Shown: positions 40,131 to 48,441 of the stretch, one piece after another
How positions within the stretch are numbered: the first letter of the stretch is position 1
Layout: every line of letters starts with the position of its first letter
Source of the DNA: JAEZFI01 sp044508215
GTDB lineage: Bacteria; Actinomycetota; Acidimicrobiia; Acidimicrobiales; Microtrichaceae
Assembly: GCA_044508215.1 (NCBI GenBank)
Contig: JBIQID010000007.1
Location: 1 to 53,801, forward strand
Length of the DNA stretch: 53,801 bases
Reading direction: 5' to 3'
Notes under the pieces: generated by a model
Databases searched by the model: none
Seen by the model: the letters and a program-made list of their open reading frames with translations, nothing else
Told to the model about the DNA's origin: nothing
Translations under genes and position numbers: made by a program

Positions 40131-41093
40131 TCATCCCGTCCACACCGAACGGCGAGCCCGGAGCATGTCGTAGAGCGCCGTCTGGATCTTCTCGCGGATG
40201 GCCTCCGACTCGTCCATCACGCGGCTGCGGCTGTAGCGGTCGCGGCCGGGCTGCACGTCGAAGCGCACCGGGTCGAGCACCTGGAGCTTGAACTTCACGG
40301 GGAAGTAGGCGCCCACGCCGAGGGGGCCGAGCGCCAGCATGTTGGCGGTGATCGGCAGGTACGGGATGCCCAGTGCCTTCGCTGCGTTCGGGAGGCGGGC
40401 GACGATCGGCATCGATTCCTCGGCGCCCACCACCGCGATCGGGATGACCGGGACGCCGGCACGCATGGCGATCTCGACGAACCCGCCACGGCCGAACCGG
40501 CGGAGCTGGTAGCGGTCCTTGTAGAGCTTCGACGGGCCCTTCGTGCCCTCCGGGAAGACCAGCACCAGCTGGCCCTGGTCGCGGAGCAGCCGCTCGGCGT
40601 TGTCGGGGTGCGCGGCCACTCCGCCCAGCCGCGACCAGAGGGTGCCGACGACCGGGGCCTTCCGGAAGAAGTAGTCGGCGAGCCCGTAGACAGGCCGCTG
40701 CAGCTCGGTCTCGATGCCGTGCATGATCACCGGCGCGTCCGACGGGATCGCCCCGGCGTGGTTGGCCACGAGGAGCGCGCCGCCCTGTTCGGGGATCTTC
40801 TCGAGGCCTTCCCACTCGGCGCGGAACCAGTGTCGGTAGACCGGGTCGTAGACGGTCCGAGCCAGCTGGCGCATGCGCTCCGACCGACCCCACTCGTCGA
40901 CGTCGGACAGGCGGATGTCCTCGTCGGGCTGAGCCGGCGGCAGCTCGGGGAGGTGGACCAGCTCGCGGCTGGCCGAGAGGGTGCGGTCGGTGACCGACTG
41001 CTTCGAGGGCGCCCGCTTGGTGGGGGGCCGCTTCACGGGAGGCCGCTTGCCCACGGTCTCCACACGCCTGGTGCTCGGAGATCGTGAGGGCAT
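40131..41093 (-). CDS. Lysophospholipid acyltransferase family protein
   Basis: 320 residues. A basic Lys/Pro-rich N-terminus (residues 1-35, KRPPVKRPPTKRAPSK) precedes a PlsC-type domain: LLVANHAGAIPSDAPVIMHG (His/Asp motif I), FFRKAPVVG, VFPEGTKGPSK (motif III) and VPVIPIAVVGAEESMP (motif IV). Transfers an acyl chain to a glycerolipid or related acceptor at the membrane. ATG at 41093 with TAGGAT 8 nt upstream, probably leaderless. First gene of the two-gene operon with the epimerase. Confidence 0.9.
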   Translation of the reverse strand: MPSRSPSTRRVETVGKRPPVKRPPTKRAPSKQSVTDRTLSASRELVHLPELPPAQPDEDIRLSDVDEWGRSERMRQLARTVYDPVYRHWFRAEWEGLEKIPEQGGALLVANHAGAIPSDAPVIMHGIETELQRPVYGLADYFFRKAPVVGTLWSRLGGVAAHPDNAERLLRDQGQLVLVFPEGTKGPSKLYKDRYQLRRFGRGGFVEIAMRAGVPVIPIAVVGAEESMPIVARLPNAAKALGIPYLPITANMLALGPLGVGAYFPVKFKLQVLDPVRFDVQPGRDRYSRSRVMDESEAIREKIQTALYDMLRARRSVWTG

Positions 41094-41101
41094 CGGGGCG
41101 G

Positions 41102-41107
41102 ATCCTA
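41102..41107 (-). promoter_or_regulatory. -10 hexamer of the acyltransferase-epimerase operon
   Basis: TAGGAT on the minus strand, 8 nt before the ATG at 41093. Confidence 0.45.
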
Positions 41108-41131
41108 CTCGGAAGGTCGGCTGAAGTCCCG

Positions 41132-42049
41132 TCAGCGCTCGGCCTCGGACCGCCATTCGATGCCCTCCTCACACGAGTCGTTCGCGGGGCAGTACCAGCA
41201 CGCCGGGCCGGGCCTCACCTCGGGGTCGCGCTCCTCGGCGGCCAGGGTCGCGATGCGGCCGGCCGCGTCGACGACGCGCTCGACCTGCCCCCACAGCAAG
41301 TCCTCGGTGACGGCCTCCGTGTGCAGCTGGGCGGACTCGAGGTAGCTGGTGGCGAGCATGCGAGGGGGCGTTCCGACGCGGAGGGTCTCGACGAGCGCGT
41401 AGAAGCGCAGGTCGGCCACGTGCTCGGCGGAGTAGCGACCGGTCTTCAGGTCGACGATCACCTTGTTGGCCACGAGGCCGCGCGGGCGTCCGAGGGTGAG
41501 GTCGGCCTTCCCGGACAGGGTCACGCGGCCGTCGTGGAACGTGGCCACCATCCGGGCCTCGAAGACAGGGTTCCAGCGGTCGCTGATGGGTGGCCACAGC
41601 TCGTCGAACGCGGCCACCTTCGTGATCGCCTCGCTGCGCAGCTCGGCGCGGGCCGTCTCACCGCAGGTGGCGAGCCAGTCGCCGATCCCGCGCTCGCCGG
41701 TGAGGGAGGCGATCGCCTCGTCCACCCGGTGCTGCGGCGACTGCTCGCCGATCATGGCGTTGCCCAGGCGGATCGCATGGTGGGCGACCGTGCCACGTGC
41801 CTTGGCGGGGTCCCACTCGAAGCGGGCGTCACGCTCGGCGAGGTGGCGACGCTCGCAGCCGAGCGCGGTGTTGATCGAGTGCTTGTTGAGGAAGAGCGCG
41901 TCGACGCGGCGGGCGATCGGCTCGAGGCGGTGGGTCAGCTCCTCGCGCAGGCTCACCCGCAGCTCGCCGGGGAACTCGGGGCCGCCGTCGCCGCTGCGGC
42001 CGAGGCGGTCGATCACCTCCTGCTGGGCGGGGGTCAGGCCCTCGGTCAT
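41132..42049 (-). CDS. PD-(D/E)XK nuclease with predicted iron-sulphur cluster (Cas4/AddB/RecB-like)
   Basis: 305 residues. Nuclease core: GTVAHHAIRLG with metal His about 90, VFEARM (Glu 164), GKADLTLG (Asp 183) and VIVDLKTG (Asp 200, Lys 202). Four Cys are placed as in Cas4 and AddB: Cys 65 in LGCERRHL and Cys 284, 287 and 293 in CWYCPANDSC. They probably hold a 4Fe-4S cluster that staples the fold. No helicase domain, no cas genes and no CRISPR array are near, so it is a stand-alone DNA nuclease, most likely in repair. ATG at 42049 with TAGGCT 6 nt upstream. Confidence 0.88.
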   Translation of the reverse strand: MTEGLTPAQQEVIDRLGRSGDGGPEFPGELRVSLREELTHRLEPIARRVDALFLNKHSINTALGCERRHLAERDARFEWDPAKARGTVAHHAIRLGNAMIGEQSPQHRVDEAIASLTGERGIGDWLATCGETARAELRSEAITKVAAFDELWPPISDRWNPVFEARMVATFHDGRVTLSGKADLTLGRPRGLVANKVIVDLKTGRYSAEHVADLRFYALVETLRVGTPPRMLATSYLESAQLHTEAVTEDLLWGQVERVVDAAGRIATLAAEERDPEVRPGPACWYCPANDSCEEGIEWRSEAER

Positions 42050-42055
42050 GGCGCA

Positions 42056-42061
42056 AGCCTA
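42056..42061 (-). promoter_or_regulatory. -10 hexamer of the Fe-S nuclease gene
   Basis: TAGGCT on the minus strand, 6 nt before the ATG at 42049. Confidence 0.4.
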
Positions 42062-42092
42062 GGGACGGCCGGCGAGGGCGCCGGTGCTCCCC

Positions 42093-43055
42093 TCAGCCGC
42101 CGAGCGGCGTGTGCTCCACGCCGAGCGCTGCGGCCACGACGGGGTGGGTGACCTCGCCGGCGTGCGTGTTCACGCCGCGGCCGAGGGTGGCATCGGCGCG
42201 GCACGCGTCGAGCGGTGTGGGGGCCGTGGCCAGCGCCACCACGTGGGGGAGGGTCGCGTTCGTCAGCGCGAACGTGGAGGTGTGCGGCACCGCGCCGGGG
42301 ATGTTGCCCACGGCGTAGTGGGTGACGTCGTGGAGCACGTAGGTGGGCTCGTCGTGGGTGGTCTCGCGGGTCGTGGCGATGCAGCCGCCCTGGTCGACCG
42401 CCACGTCGATGAGCACCGAGCCCGGCCGCATCGAGGCCACCATCTCCTCGCTCACCACGGTGGGCGCCCGCCCCCCAGCGACGAGCACCGCTCCGACGAG
42501 CAGGTCTGCCTCGGCCACCGCCCGGGCGACCGACGCCCGGTTCGAGGCGAGGGTGAGCACCCGGCCCTGGTGGAACTGGTCCACCCAGCGGAGCCGTTCG
42601 AGGTCGCGGTCGAGGAGCAGCACCTCGGCCCCCATCCCCGCCGCGATCGCGGCGGCGCTCCATCCCACGTTGCCGGCGCCGACCACCACGACCTTGGCGG
42701 GGTGGACCCCAGCGGCGCCGCCGAGGAGCACGCCACGGCCGCCCTGGCTCCGCTCGAGGTGGTGCGCGCCGATCTGGGGTGCCATCCGCCCGGCGATCTC
42801 GCTCATCGGCGCCAGCAGGGGGAGGCGCCCNNNNNNNNNNNNNNNNNNNNNNNNNNNNNNNNNNNNNNNNNNNNNNNNNNNNNNNNNNNNNNNNNNNNNN
42901 NNNNNNNNNNNNNNNNNNNNNNNNNNNNNNGCCCCGGCTCCTCGCTGGACGAGCACCGTCACGCCGTGGTGGGTCAGCTCCGAGACGCCGTCGGGGGTGA
43001 GCGCGACGCGGTGCTCGCCTGCCTTCACCTCGGTCGGCACGCCGACGGTCGTCAT
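42093..43055 (-). CDS. ald: Alanine dehydrogenase (interrupted by an assembly gap)
   Basis: Interconverts alanine and pyruvate plus ammonia with NAD. The N-terminus MTTVGVPTEVKAGEHRVALT and the later LLAPMSEIAGRMAPQIGAHH, GGRGVLLGGAAGV, VVVVGAGNVGWSAAAIAAGMG (NAD site), LIDVAVDQGGC and VPHTSTFALTNATLP are all family landmarks. Exactly 100 N lie between residue 41 and the LLAPMSE segment. Mycobacterial Ald (371 residues) has about 84 residues there, including the active-site Lys region, so the true gap should be near 250 bp. ATG at 43055 has GGAGGAGG upstream. Confidence 0.93.
   Translation of the reverse strand: MTTVGVPTEVKAGEHRVALTPDGVSELTHHGVTVLVQRGAGXXXXXXXXXXXXXXXXXXXXXXXXXXXXXXXXXXGRLPLLAPMSEIAGRMAPQIGAHHLERSQGGRGVLLGGAAGVHPAKVVVVGAGNVGWSAAAIAAGMGAEVLLLDRDLERLRWVDQFHQGRVLTLASNRASVARAVAEADLLVGAVLVAGGRAPTVVSEEMVASMRPGSVLIDVAVDQGGCIATTRETTHDEPTYVLHDVTHYAVGNIPGAVPHTSTFALTNATLPHVVALATAPTPLDACRADATLGRGVNTHAGEVTHPVVAAALGVEHTPLGG
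42831..42930. other. Assembly gap (100 N) inside ald
   Basis: Exactly 100 N, a placeholder length. From homologous alanine dehydrogenases the missing sequence is estimated at about 250 bp. Confidence 0.95.
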
Positions 43056-43170
43056 GTCACAGCCTCCTCCTACGGTGAGGTCATCTTCCCCTCGCACACG
43101 GCAGAGCACCGCATCGCGCGGGGCTCACCGCCGCTCGATGCCGTCGGGCGGCCCACCGAAGGGGAGATCG

Positions 43171-43656
43171 ATGCGCTACTGGCTGTACAAGTGCAACCGC
43201 CGTCCGAACGCCGCGGGAGCCTGCGGCGACTGGGCTGCCGACCTCTTCGACGTCGGCGAGCCCGTCCGCTGGCCGGGGCACCGGGCGTCCCGGGCGGCCG
43301 AGGTGCACCGCGCGCTCGACCAGCTGGTGCGCCCCGGCGACGTCGTGGCCTGCCTCCAGACCGACGAGGGCACGCTCGTCGGCTTCGCCCGCATCGTCGA
43401 GCTGGTCGGTCACCCGGGCGACCTCGACCTGCTGCTGCAGCCGATCCACCGGTTCGCAGAGGCGTTCCCGATCCACAAGGCCCGCCGGGGCACCTCGCTC
43501 GACCGCAGCCCCGCGCTCATCGGGCGCGTCACGCTCAGGGAGCTTCCCCGCGACGAGGTCGAGGCGCTCGTCGCGCTCACGGGTGCGCCGAAGCGGGTGC
43601 TGCGGGGCCGCCCAGCCGCATCGCGTGCTCGGTCCACCACGAGCGGCGGGCCGTGA
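43171..43656 (+). CDS. EVE/PUA-like domain protein
   Basis: 161 residues. It opens MRYWLYKCNRRPNAAGACGD, like the MRYWL start of EVE proteins, and has RPGDVVACLQTDEGTLVGFA followed by RIVELVGHPGDLD, matching the buried strand of the EVE/PUA fold. EVE domains bind modified bases in DNA or RNA. The rest (RGTSLDRSPALIGRVTLREL, PRDEVEALVALTG) is not recognised. ATG at 43171 has GGGGAG just upstream. Divergent from ald. Assignment to EVE is by pattern only. Confidence 0.6.
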   Translation: MRYWLYKCNRRPNAAGACGDWAADLFDVGEPVRWPGHRASRAAEVHRALDQLVRPGDVVACLQTDEGTLVGFARIVELVGHPGDLDLLLQPIHRFAEAFPIHKARRGTSLDRSPALIGRVTLRELPRDEVEALVALTGAPKRVLRGRPAASRARSTTSGGP

Positions 43657-43682
43657 AGGCAGCCGGGGGACCCCTGTCCCCG

Positions 43683-43712
43683 TTGACCCGCCCACCTCCG
43701 TGCCGTCACACT
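43683..43712 (+). promoter_or_regulatory. Promoter of the pilin-like operon
   Basis: TTGACC (43683-43688), an 18-nt spacer, CACACT (43707-43712). Transcription would start near 43720, right at the 5' edge of the structured leader. Confidence 0.45.
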
Positions 43713-43721
43713 TTCACTCTG

Positions 43722-43785
43722 CTGGGGGATCTGCGTGACGGTCCCCAGTGCCTCTCGTGCCGGAGCGGTCCGGCAGGTCACGCAG
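43722..43785 (+). ncRNA. Structured 5' leader, candidate cis-regulatory RNA
   Basis: Perfect 9-bp helix CTGCGTGAC (43731-43739) with GTCACGCAG (43777-43785). It encloses a perfect hairpin TGCCGGA-GCGG-TCCGGCA (43758-43775). A further helix CTGGGG (43722-43727) with CCCCAG (43743-43748) would cross the first one, as a pseudoknot or an alternative fold. It sits between the promoter and the first prepilin ATG at 43803. It does not match the c-di-GMP riboswitch (GEMM) consensus as far as remembered. Ligand unknown; an attenuator or a protein-binding RNA are alternatives. Confidence 0.5.
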
Positions 43786-43802
43786 CGGAACGGCTGGGCT
43801 GG

Positions 43803-44071
43803 ATGTTGACTCGATCGAGCGAGCGGACACGTGCGTGCCGCTGCCGCCGTGACCGAGGTCGATCGTCGGTCACGCGGCGGCGGGACGAGGTCGGTTTCAG
43901 CCTCATCGAGTCGCTCGTCGCACTGGCGCTGTTGGGCATCGCCTTCGGCGGCATCTCCGCGGGGCTCCTCACCACCATGCGGACCTCGGCGGACAACCAG
44001 CAGAACGTCGCTGCCACCACTGCGCTCTCCAACGTCGCCGAGCAGCTGAAGTCGCTGCCGTACACGCCGTG
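43803..44071 (+). CDS. Type IV prepilin-like protein 1 (partial, runs into gap)
   Basis: About 90 codons visible. Long, Arg-rich leader (residues 1-31) ending RRRDEVG, then FSLIESLVALALLGIAFGGI: a textbook class III signal with Gly at -1, Phe at +1 and Glu at +5, followed by the hydrophobic assembly helix. This resembles PilV/GspI-type minor pilins. ATG at 43803 is the only reasonable start in frame. The 3' end lies in the 44072-44171 gap. Prepilin peptidase would remove the leader in the membrane. Start of a run of three pilin-like genes. Confidence 0.82.
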
Positions 44072-44171
44072 NNNNNNNNNNNNNNNNNNNNNNNNNNNNN
44101 NNNNNNNNNNNNNNNNNNNNNNNNNNNNNNNNNNNNNNNNNNNNNNNNNNNNNNNNNNNNNNNNNNNNNNN
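44072..44171. other. Assembly gap (100 N) between pilin-like genes
   Basis: Exactly 100 N. It hides the end of prepilin 1 and the N-terminus of prepilin 2; true length unknown. Confidence 0.95.
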
Positions 44172-44668
44172 TCATGATCGCCACCGCGATCGTCGTCCCG
44201 CTCTGCGCGTGGATGGTGCTCGGCTACCAGCAGCAGCGCACGATCACCGCGCAGTCCCACGACGACAACGCGGCGAACCGCCTGTCGCTGCACCTGCCGC
44301 GCGACGTGGCGTCCGCGGCCGTGGTCACGCCCGGGGGGACCGACTGTGCGTCGGGCGCCACCGTGGTCCTCGAGCTGCGCCGTTCCGCCACCTCGCAGGT
44401 GCGCGTGGTCTACGCGGTCGCCGAGACGATGGTCTCGGGGGTCCCGTCGGGCACGCTGCTGCGCCGCGTGTGCGAGGGCGCCAGCGCGGTCAGCGCCATC
44501 GAGATCTCCGACCGGCTCACCCGCCCGGCAGGGGGATGGGCGGACCTGGTGGAGTGCTCTCCTGCGAGCGGCCAGCCCGATGCCTGCCGGGAGGTCGATC
44601 TCACCTTGACCGGTCCCCGCGGCCGACCGATGACCGTCACCGCCACCCGCCGCCTGGGGGGAACGTGA
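44172..44668 (+). CDS. Type IV prepilin-like protein 2 (5' end lost in gap)
   Basis: About 165 codons after the gap. The first visible residues, MIATAIVVPLCAWMVLGYQQ, look like the distal part of a pilin N-terminal helix; the cleavage site itself must be in the gap. A globular part follows with six Cys (TDCASG, RRVCEGAS, VECSPA, DACREV) that may pair outside the cell. Resembles PilW/GspJ-type minor pilins in position and layout. The stop overlaps the next start (GTGA), so the two are translationally coupled. Confidence 0.72.
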
Positions 44669-46925
44669 CCGCGGTCCTCGCTGCCGTGCGTCGGCCGTCC
44701 CGCAGCCGCCGTGCCGAGGGAGGGTTCTCCCTCATGGCGGTGCTCGCGTGCATCGCGGTGTTCTCGATCATCGTGGTCGCCCTCCTGGGCCTGCTGTTCA
44801 CCGACGTGGGCTTCCGCTCCGTCACGCGTGAGGCGGCAGCGCACAACCGGGCCGTCGACGGAGCGCTCGAAGCAGCGGCCTCGCAGCTGGGCGGGCCCGG
44901 GGTCACCGGGTCGTTCGGCGCCACGCCGTGCCGGTGGAGCGGTGTGGGAGCGCCGGTGCTGTCGGTCGACGTCGGCGGCACCCCCATCGACGTCGAGTGC
45001 TCGTTCCTCGAGCCGGACCCGAACGGCCCGCCCGTACCGATCGCCACCGGCCGGGCGATCACGCTCACCGGCTCGTACTCCACCGTGGTGCCCCGGCTCG
45101 TCCAGCAGATCGACCTCCAGATCGCGGCGTTCAACGCCCAGATCGCCGCAACGGCCGATCCCATCGCTCGGTGGGGGTTGGAGCAGCAGCGGAACCTCCT
45201 GCAGGGCGTGCGGGACCAGCTGCAGTACGTGTCCGCGTCGGGCTGGGGCTTCATCCACCTGGCGAACCAGGCCCTCCGGATCCTCGGCGACGTGGCGGTC
45301 AGCCGAGGCTCCGGCGCGCTCAACCCCACGGCGCAGGGAGCGCTGGCGATCCAGGGTCGCTACCGGCAGGGCACGATCGGATGGCTCGGCAACGTGAACG
45401 CCGGTCCGTGGTGGGCGCCTGCATCGGTGCGCACCACGCCGTGCGGGGCGCTGGTGCGCAACCAGAACGTCCCGCTGAACGTCTCGCTGGGCTGGTTCCG
45501 CTACTTCCCCGAGCTCTGGATCGACGCAGAGCTGGGCGCGGGCTGGGCCCTGCCGTCCCGCCTCGACCAGGGCAGCCCCCGCCTGTCCACCTGCGGCGAC
45601 CCCACCGACAGCTTCTTCTCCGATCCCTTCGGTGCCTCGTCACCGCGGTCGGCCCCGATCTGGAGCGGCACCGAGCAGCGCCACGCGCTGCCCGACGCGT
45701 GCACGCCCAACGCGGCGGGCGTCGTCGAGCTGGCGCCCGGCATCTACGACGCCGACGCCACCCACGTGCTGAACCGCTGGTTCCGCGGGGACGGCTGCGG
45801 CGACGTCACGTTCTGGTTCCCGCCGGGCGACTACTACTTCGACGTCGTCGGGGGCGACGTCATGGACGGCAGCCTGGGCGCGCTCCGGTTCGACAACCCC
45901 GGCGCTCGATGGGTCTGGGGCACGCCCCGTGGCTGGGATCCCGCCGTCGCCCAGCCGAACGCCTCGCACTTCCCGGCTGCGTGCTCCACCGGCTCCCGCG
46001 GCCTCGGGGCGAACGACGGGGTCACCGTGACGCTCTCGGGCCGCACCACCCTCGCCCACGCGCGTGGCCTCGTGGCGATGTGCGGTCGACGGCTCGCCAA
46101 CGGCGACTCGGTGGTGCTGGTCGAGCAGGAGGCCCCCACCGCCGGCGCGAGCGTGAAGTACGCCGCGGAGCCCTCGCTGGGGGCCACCGGGCTTCCGCCC
46201 TCCACCGAACCTCCCTTCAGCACGCCCGCGCAGGCCACCGCGACGGTGGCAAGCCCACGTCCTCCGCAGTTCCCGCCGCGCGGCGACCCCTACGACGCCG
46301 GCGAAGCCGGGAGCGCCGACTCGCCCCCGGTCGCCAGCGTCTCCTGCGTCACCAGCTGCGACCCCCAGCTGGTCCTGGGCGGCTTCGGTCACAGCGGTGC
46401 CCTTCCCGCCTCGGGCCCGGTCGGTGGCCTCACGCTGCACCTGCGGGGGCGTGCGAACGTCCGGGTGTCGAAGGACCCCGCGGTGTTCCCCCTCGACCCG
46501 GCCTACGAGTGCCCGCCCGACGGCTGTTCCGACACGACGGTGCTCGTGGACCACGGTGGGTCCACACCCTGCGCGGTGACGGTGCCGGACGTCCTCGCGG
46601 GGGAGCGTGACGCGTTCGTGGTCTCGTCGGTCGACCTCTCGAGCTGCCTCGGCGCCGGTGGGATCGGCGACGCAGGCCAGATCGACGACCTGACCGTGAC
46701 CGTGCAGCCGAAGCTTCGCTGCGTCGAGTTCCAGGTCCCGGGCGGCGGCGTAGATCCCATCTGCAACGTGTTCGACCCGATGACGTTCGAGGTCGACTAC
46801 GCCTGGCTCGACGTCGACCTCGAGGGCGTGGGCGAGCCGTCCGCGCTCAGCGCGCAGGTCGACGTCGGTTCCGGCGATCCCACCCGCCGCAACGCGATCA
46901 CCTTCTTCGGGCCGGTGCACCTGCC
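44665..46925 (+). CDS. Very large pilin-like secreted protein (3' end lost in gap)
   Basis: 753 codons before the gap. Residues 1-20 form a basic leader ending EGG, then FSLMAVLACIAVFSIIVVAL: a prepilin-type signal with Gly at -1 and Phe at +1 but Ala instead of Glu at +5, as in PilX/GspK-type tip subunits. The ectodomain, more than 700 residues, is unrecognised: a coiled stretch near 150-180 (LVQQIDLQIAAFNAQIAATA), Trp/Tyr/Gly-rich segments (FWFPPGDYYFDVVGGDV) and many Cys pairs. A large tip adhesin is a fair inference. GTG at 44665 overlaps the upstream stop. Confidence 0.78.
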
Positions 46926-47025
46926 NNNNNNNNNNNNNNNNNNNNNNNNNNNNNNNNNNNNNNNNNNNNNNNNNNNNNNNNNNNNNNNNNNNNNNNNNNN
47001 NNNNNNNNNNNNNNNNNNNNNNNNN
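46926..47025. other. Assembly gap (100 N) after the large pilin-like gene
   Basis: Exactly 100 N. The end of the large pilin-like protein, and perhaps further genes of that operon, are missing here. Confidence 0.95.
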
Positions 47026-47061
47026 GGTCCCGGCGGATCGCGGCCTGTCACACCCCCTGCG

Positions 47062-47067
47062 TACGGT
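47062..47067 (+). promoter_or_regulatory. Candidate -10 of rmuC
   Basis: TACGGT, 45 nt before the rmuC ATG at 47113; CGGAGG precedes the start codon. The same hexamer precedes tRNA-Leu. Confidence 0.35.
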
Positions 47068-47112
47068 CGTCGTGGAGCGCGTCCTGCGCTCCTGTCCGAT
47101 CGGAGGTCGTCG

Positions 47113-48441
47113 ATGCCCGCCACGCTCACCGTCGTGATCGCGCTCGTGGCGCTCGCCGCCGGGGCGGTGCTGGGCTGGCTGGCCGCAGCCTCGCGCCTGG
47201 CCGGCGAGCTGGCCGTCCTCCGCCACCGCGTCGCGGACGAGGAGCGGGCGCTCCACTCCTTCCAGGCCCTGTCCTCGCGCAGCATGGCGGAGGCATCCGA
47301 GCACCTGGTCGACCTCGCCGAGCACCGCTACGCCCGGCTCGAGGCGTCGGCCCAACAGCAGTGGGAGCGCCACGCCACCGTGCTGCGCGATCGCCTCGCC
47401 GAGCTCGGTCAGCGGCTCGACGTGGTCGAGCGCCGCCGCACCGCTGACTCGAGCGAGCTCCGCACGTCGCTCCAGCGCCTCACCGAGGTCACCGACCTCA
47501 CCCGCGGCGAGGCCCGATCGCTGGCTGCCGCGCTCCGCAGCAACCGTGCCCGCGGCCAGTGGGGAGAGGTGCAGCTCCGGCGGGCCCTCGAGGCCGCCGG
47601 GCTGCGGCCGGGCGTCGACTTCGTGGAGCAGTCGGGCAGGTGGGACGGGGAGGGCGCCGGCCGTCCCGACGTGGTGGTGCGCCTGCCGTGGGGCGTGCAC
47701 GTGGTGGTCGACTCGAAGGTCCCGCTCGACCGCTACCTCGAGGCGTGCGCCGCCGACGACGACGCCGAGGAGCGCCGGCTGCTGGTCGCCCACGCGAAGG
47801 CGGTGCACGACCACGTCGTGGCCCTCTCCCGTCGGGACTACGCCCGGCTCGTGGGTGGCCCGGTCGAGTTCGTCGCGATGTTCCTGCCGAAGGAGGCGTT
47901 CCTCGACGCCGCCGTGGAGCACCGCCCGGCCGTCCTCGACGTGGTCCACTCGCACGGGATCGTGCCGGTGACGCCGTCGACGATCGGCGGGCTGCTGTCG
48001 TGCGTGGCGTCGGTGTGGAAGGAGCACCGGCTCGCCGAGGCCGCCTCCGACGTGCAGGCGGCGGGGGAGGAGCTGTACGCCCGCACGGCCGTGTTCCTCG
48101 ATCACTTCGCGAAGGTCGGCCGGTCGCTCGCCACGGCGGTCGGCGCCTACAACGACGCAACGGGATCGCTCGAGGCGCGGGTGCTGCCCTCCGCGCGGAG
48201 GATGGCCGACCTGGGCGTGGGGAGGGGCGGAGCGCTGCAGGTGGTGGACCCCCTCGACGAGGCGGTGCGCCCGCTCCGCGCTCCCGAGGCTGCCGACCCG
48301 CGGGGTCAGCCCCCGCAGGCGAAGGTGAGGTCGATCGGCGCCGTCGACCCGTCGGGCGCCAGCAGGTCGGTGACCGTGCTGCCGCCGGATCCGACGTCGT
48401 CCACCTCGGTCCCCACGTCCGACTCGAGCGGCGACTGGTAG
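47113..48441 (+). CDS. rmuC: DNA recombination protein RmuC
   Basis: 442 residues. N-terminal membrane segment (TLTVVIALVALAAGAVLGWL, about 4-23), coiled coil at about 30-130 (LHSFQALSSRSMAEASEHL and RLDVVERRRTADSSELRTSL), then the RmuC nuclease-like domain: RGQWGEVQLRRALEAAGL, GRPDVVVRLPWGVHVVVDSK, VEFVAMFLPKEAFLDAA and VTPSTIGGLLSCVASVWKEH. RmuC limits DNA rearrangement; a PD-(D/E)XK-like fold has been proposed. The last 45 codons are Ser/Thr/Pro-rich and run 136 bp into the convergent lipoprotein gene. Confidence 0.93.
   Translation: MPATLTVVIALVALAAGAVLGWLAAASRLAGELAVLRHRVADEERALHSFQALSSRSMAEASEHLVDLAEHRYARLEASAQQQWERHATVLRDRLAELGQRLDVVERRRTADSSELRTSLQRLTEVTDLTRGEARSLAAALRSNRARGQWGEVQLRRALEAAGLRPGVDFVEQSGRWDGEGAGRPDVVVRLPWGVHVVVDSKVPLDRYLEACAADDDAEERRLLVAHAKAVHDHVVALSRRDYARLVGGPVEFVAMFLPKEAFLDAAVEHRPAVLDVVHSHGIVPVTPSTIGGLLSCVASVWKEHRLAEAASDVQAAGEELYARTAVFLDHFAKVGRSLATAVGAYNDATGSLEARVLPSARRMADLGVGRGGALQVVDPLDEAVRPLRAPEAADPRGQPPQAKVRSIGAVDPSGASRSVTVLPPDPTSSTSVPTSDSSGDW

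Noticed and set aside
43722..43785. c-di-GMP (GEMM-I) riboswitch
   Set aside because: The conserved GEMM core and its GAAA tetraloop are not present; only the structure and position are suggestive, so it is left unassigned.
44209..48441. A single 1410-codon protein joining the pilin-like gene and rmuC
   Set aside because: The continuity depends on reading through 100 N of unknown length; rmuC has its own start, Shine-Dalgarno and membrane segment.
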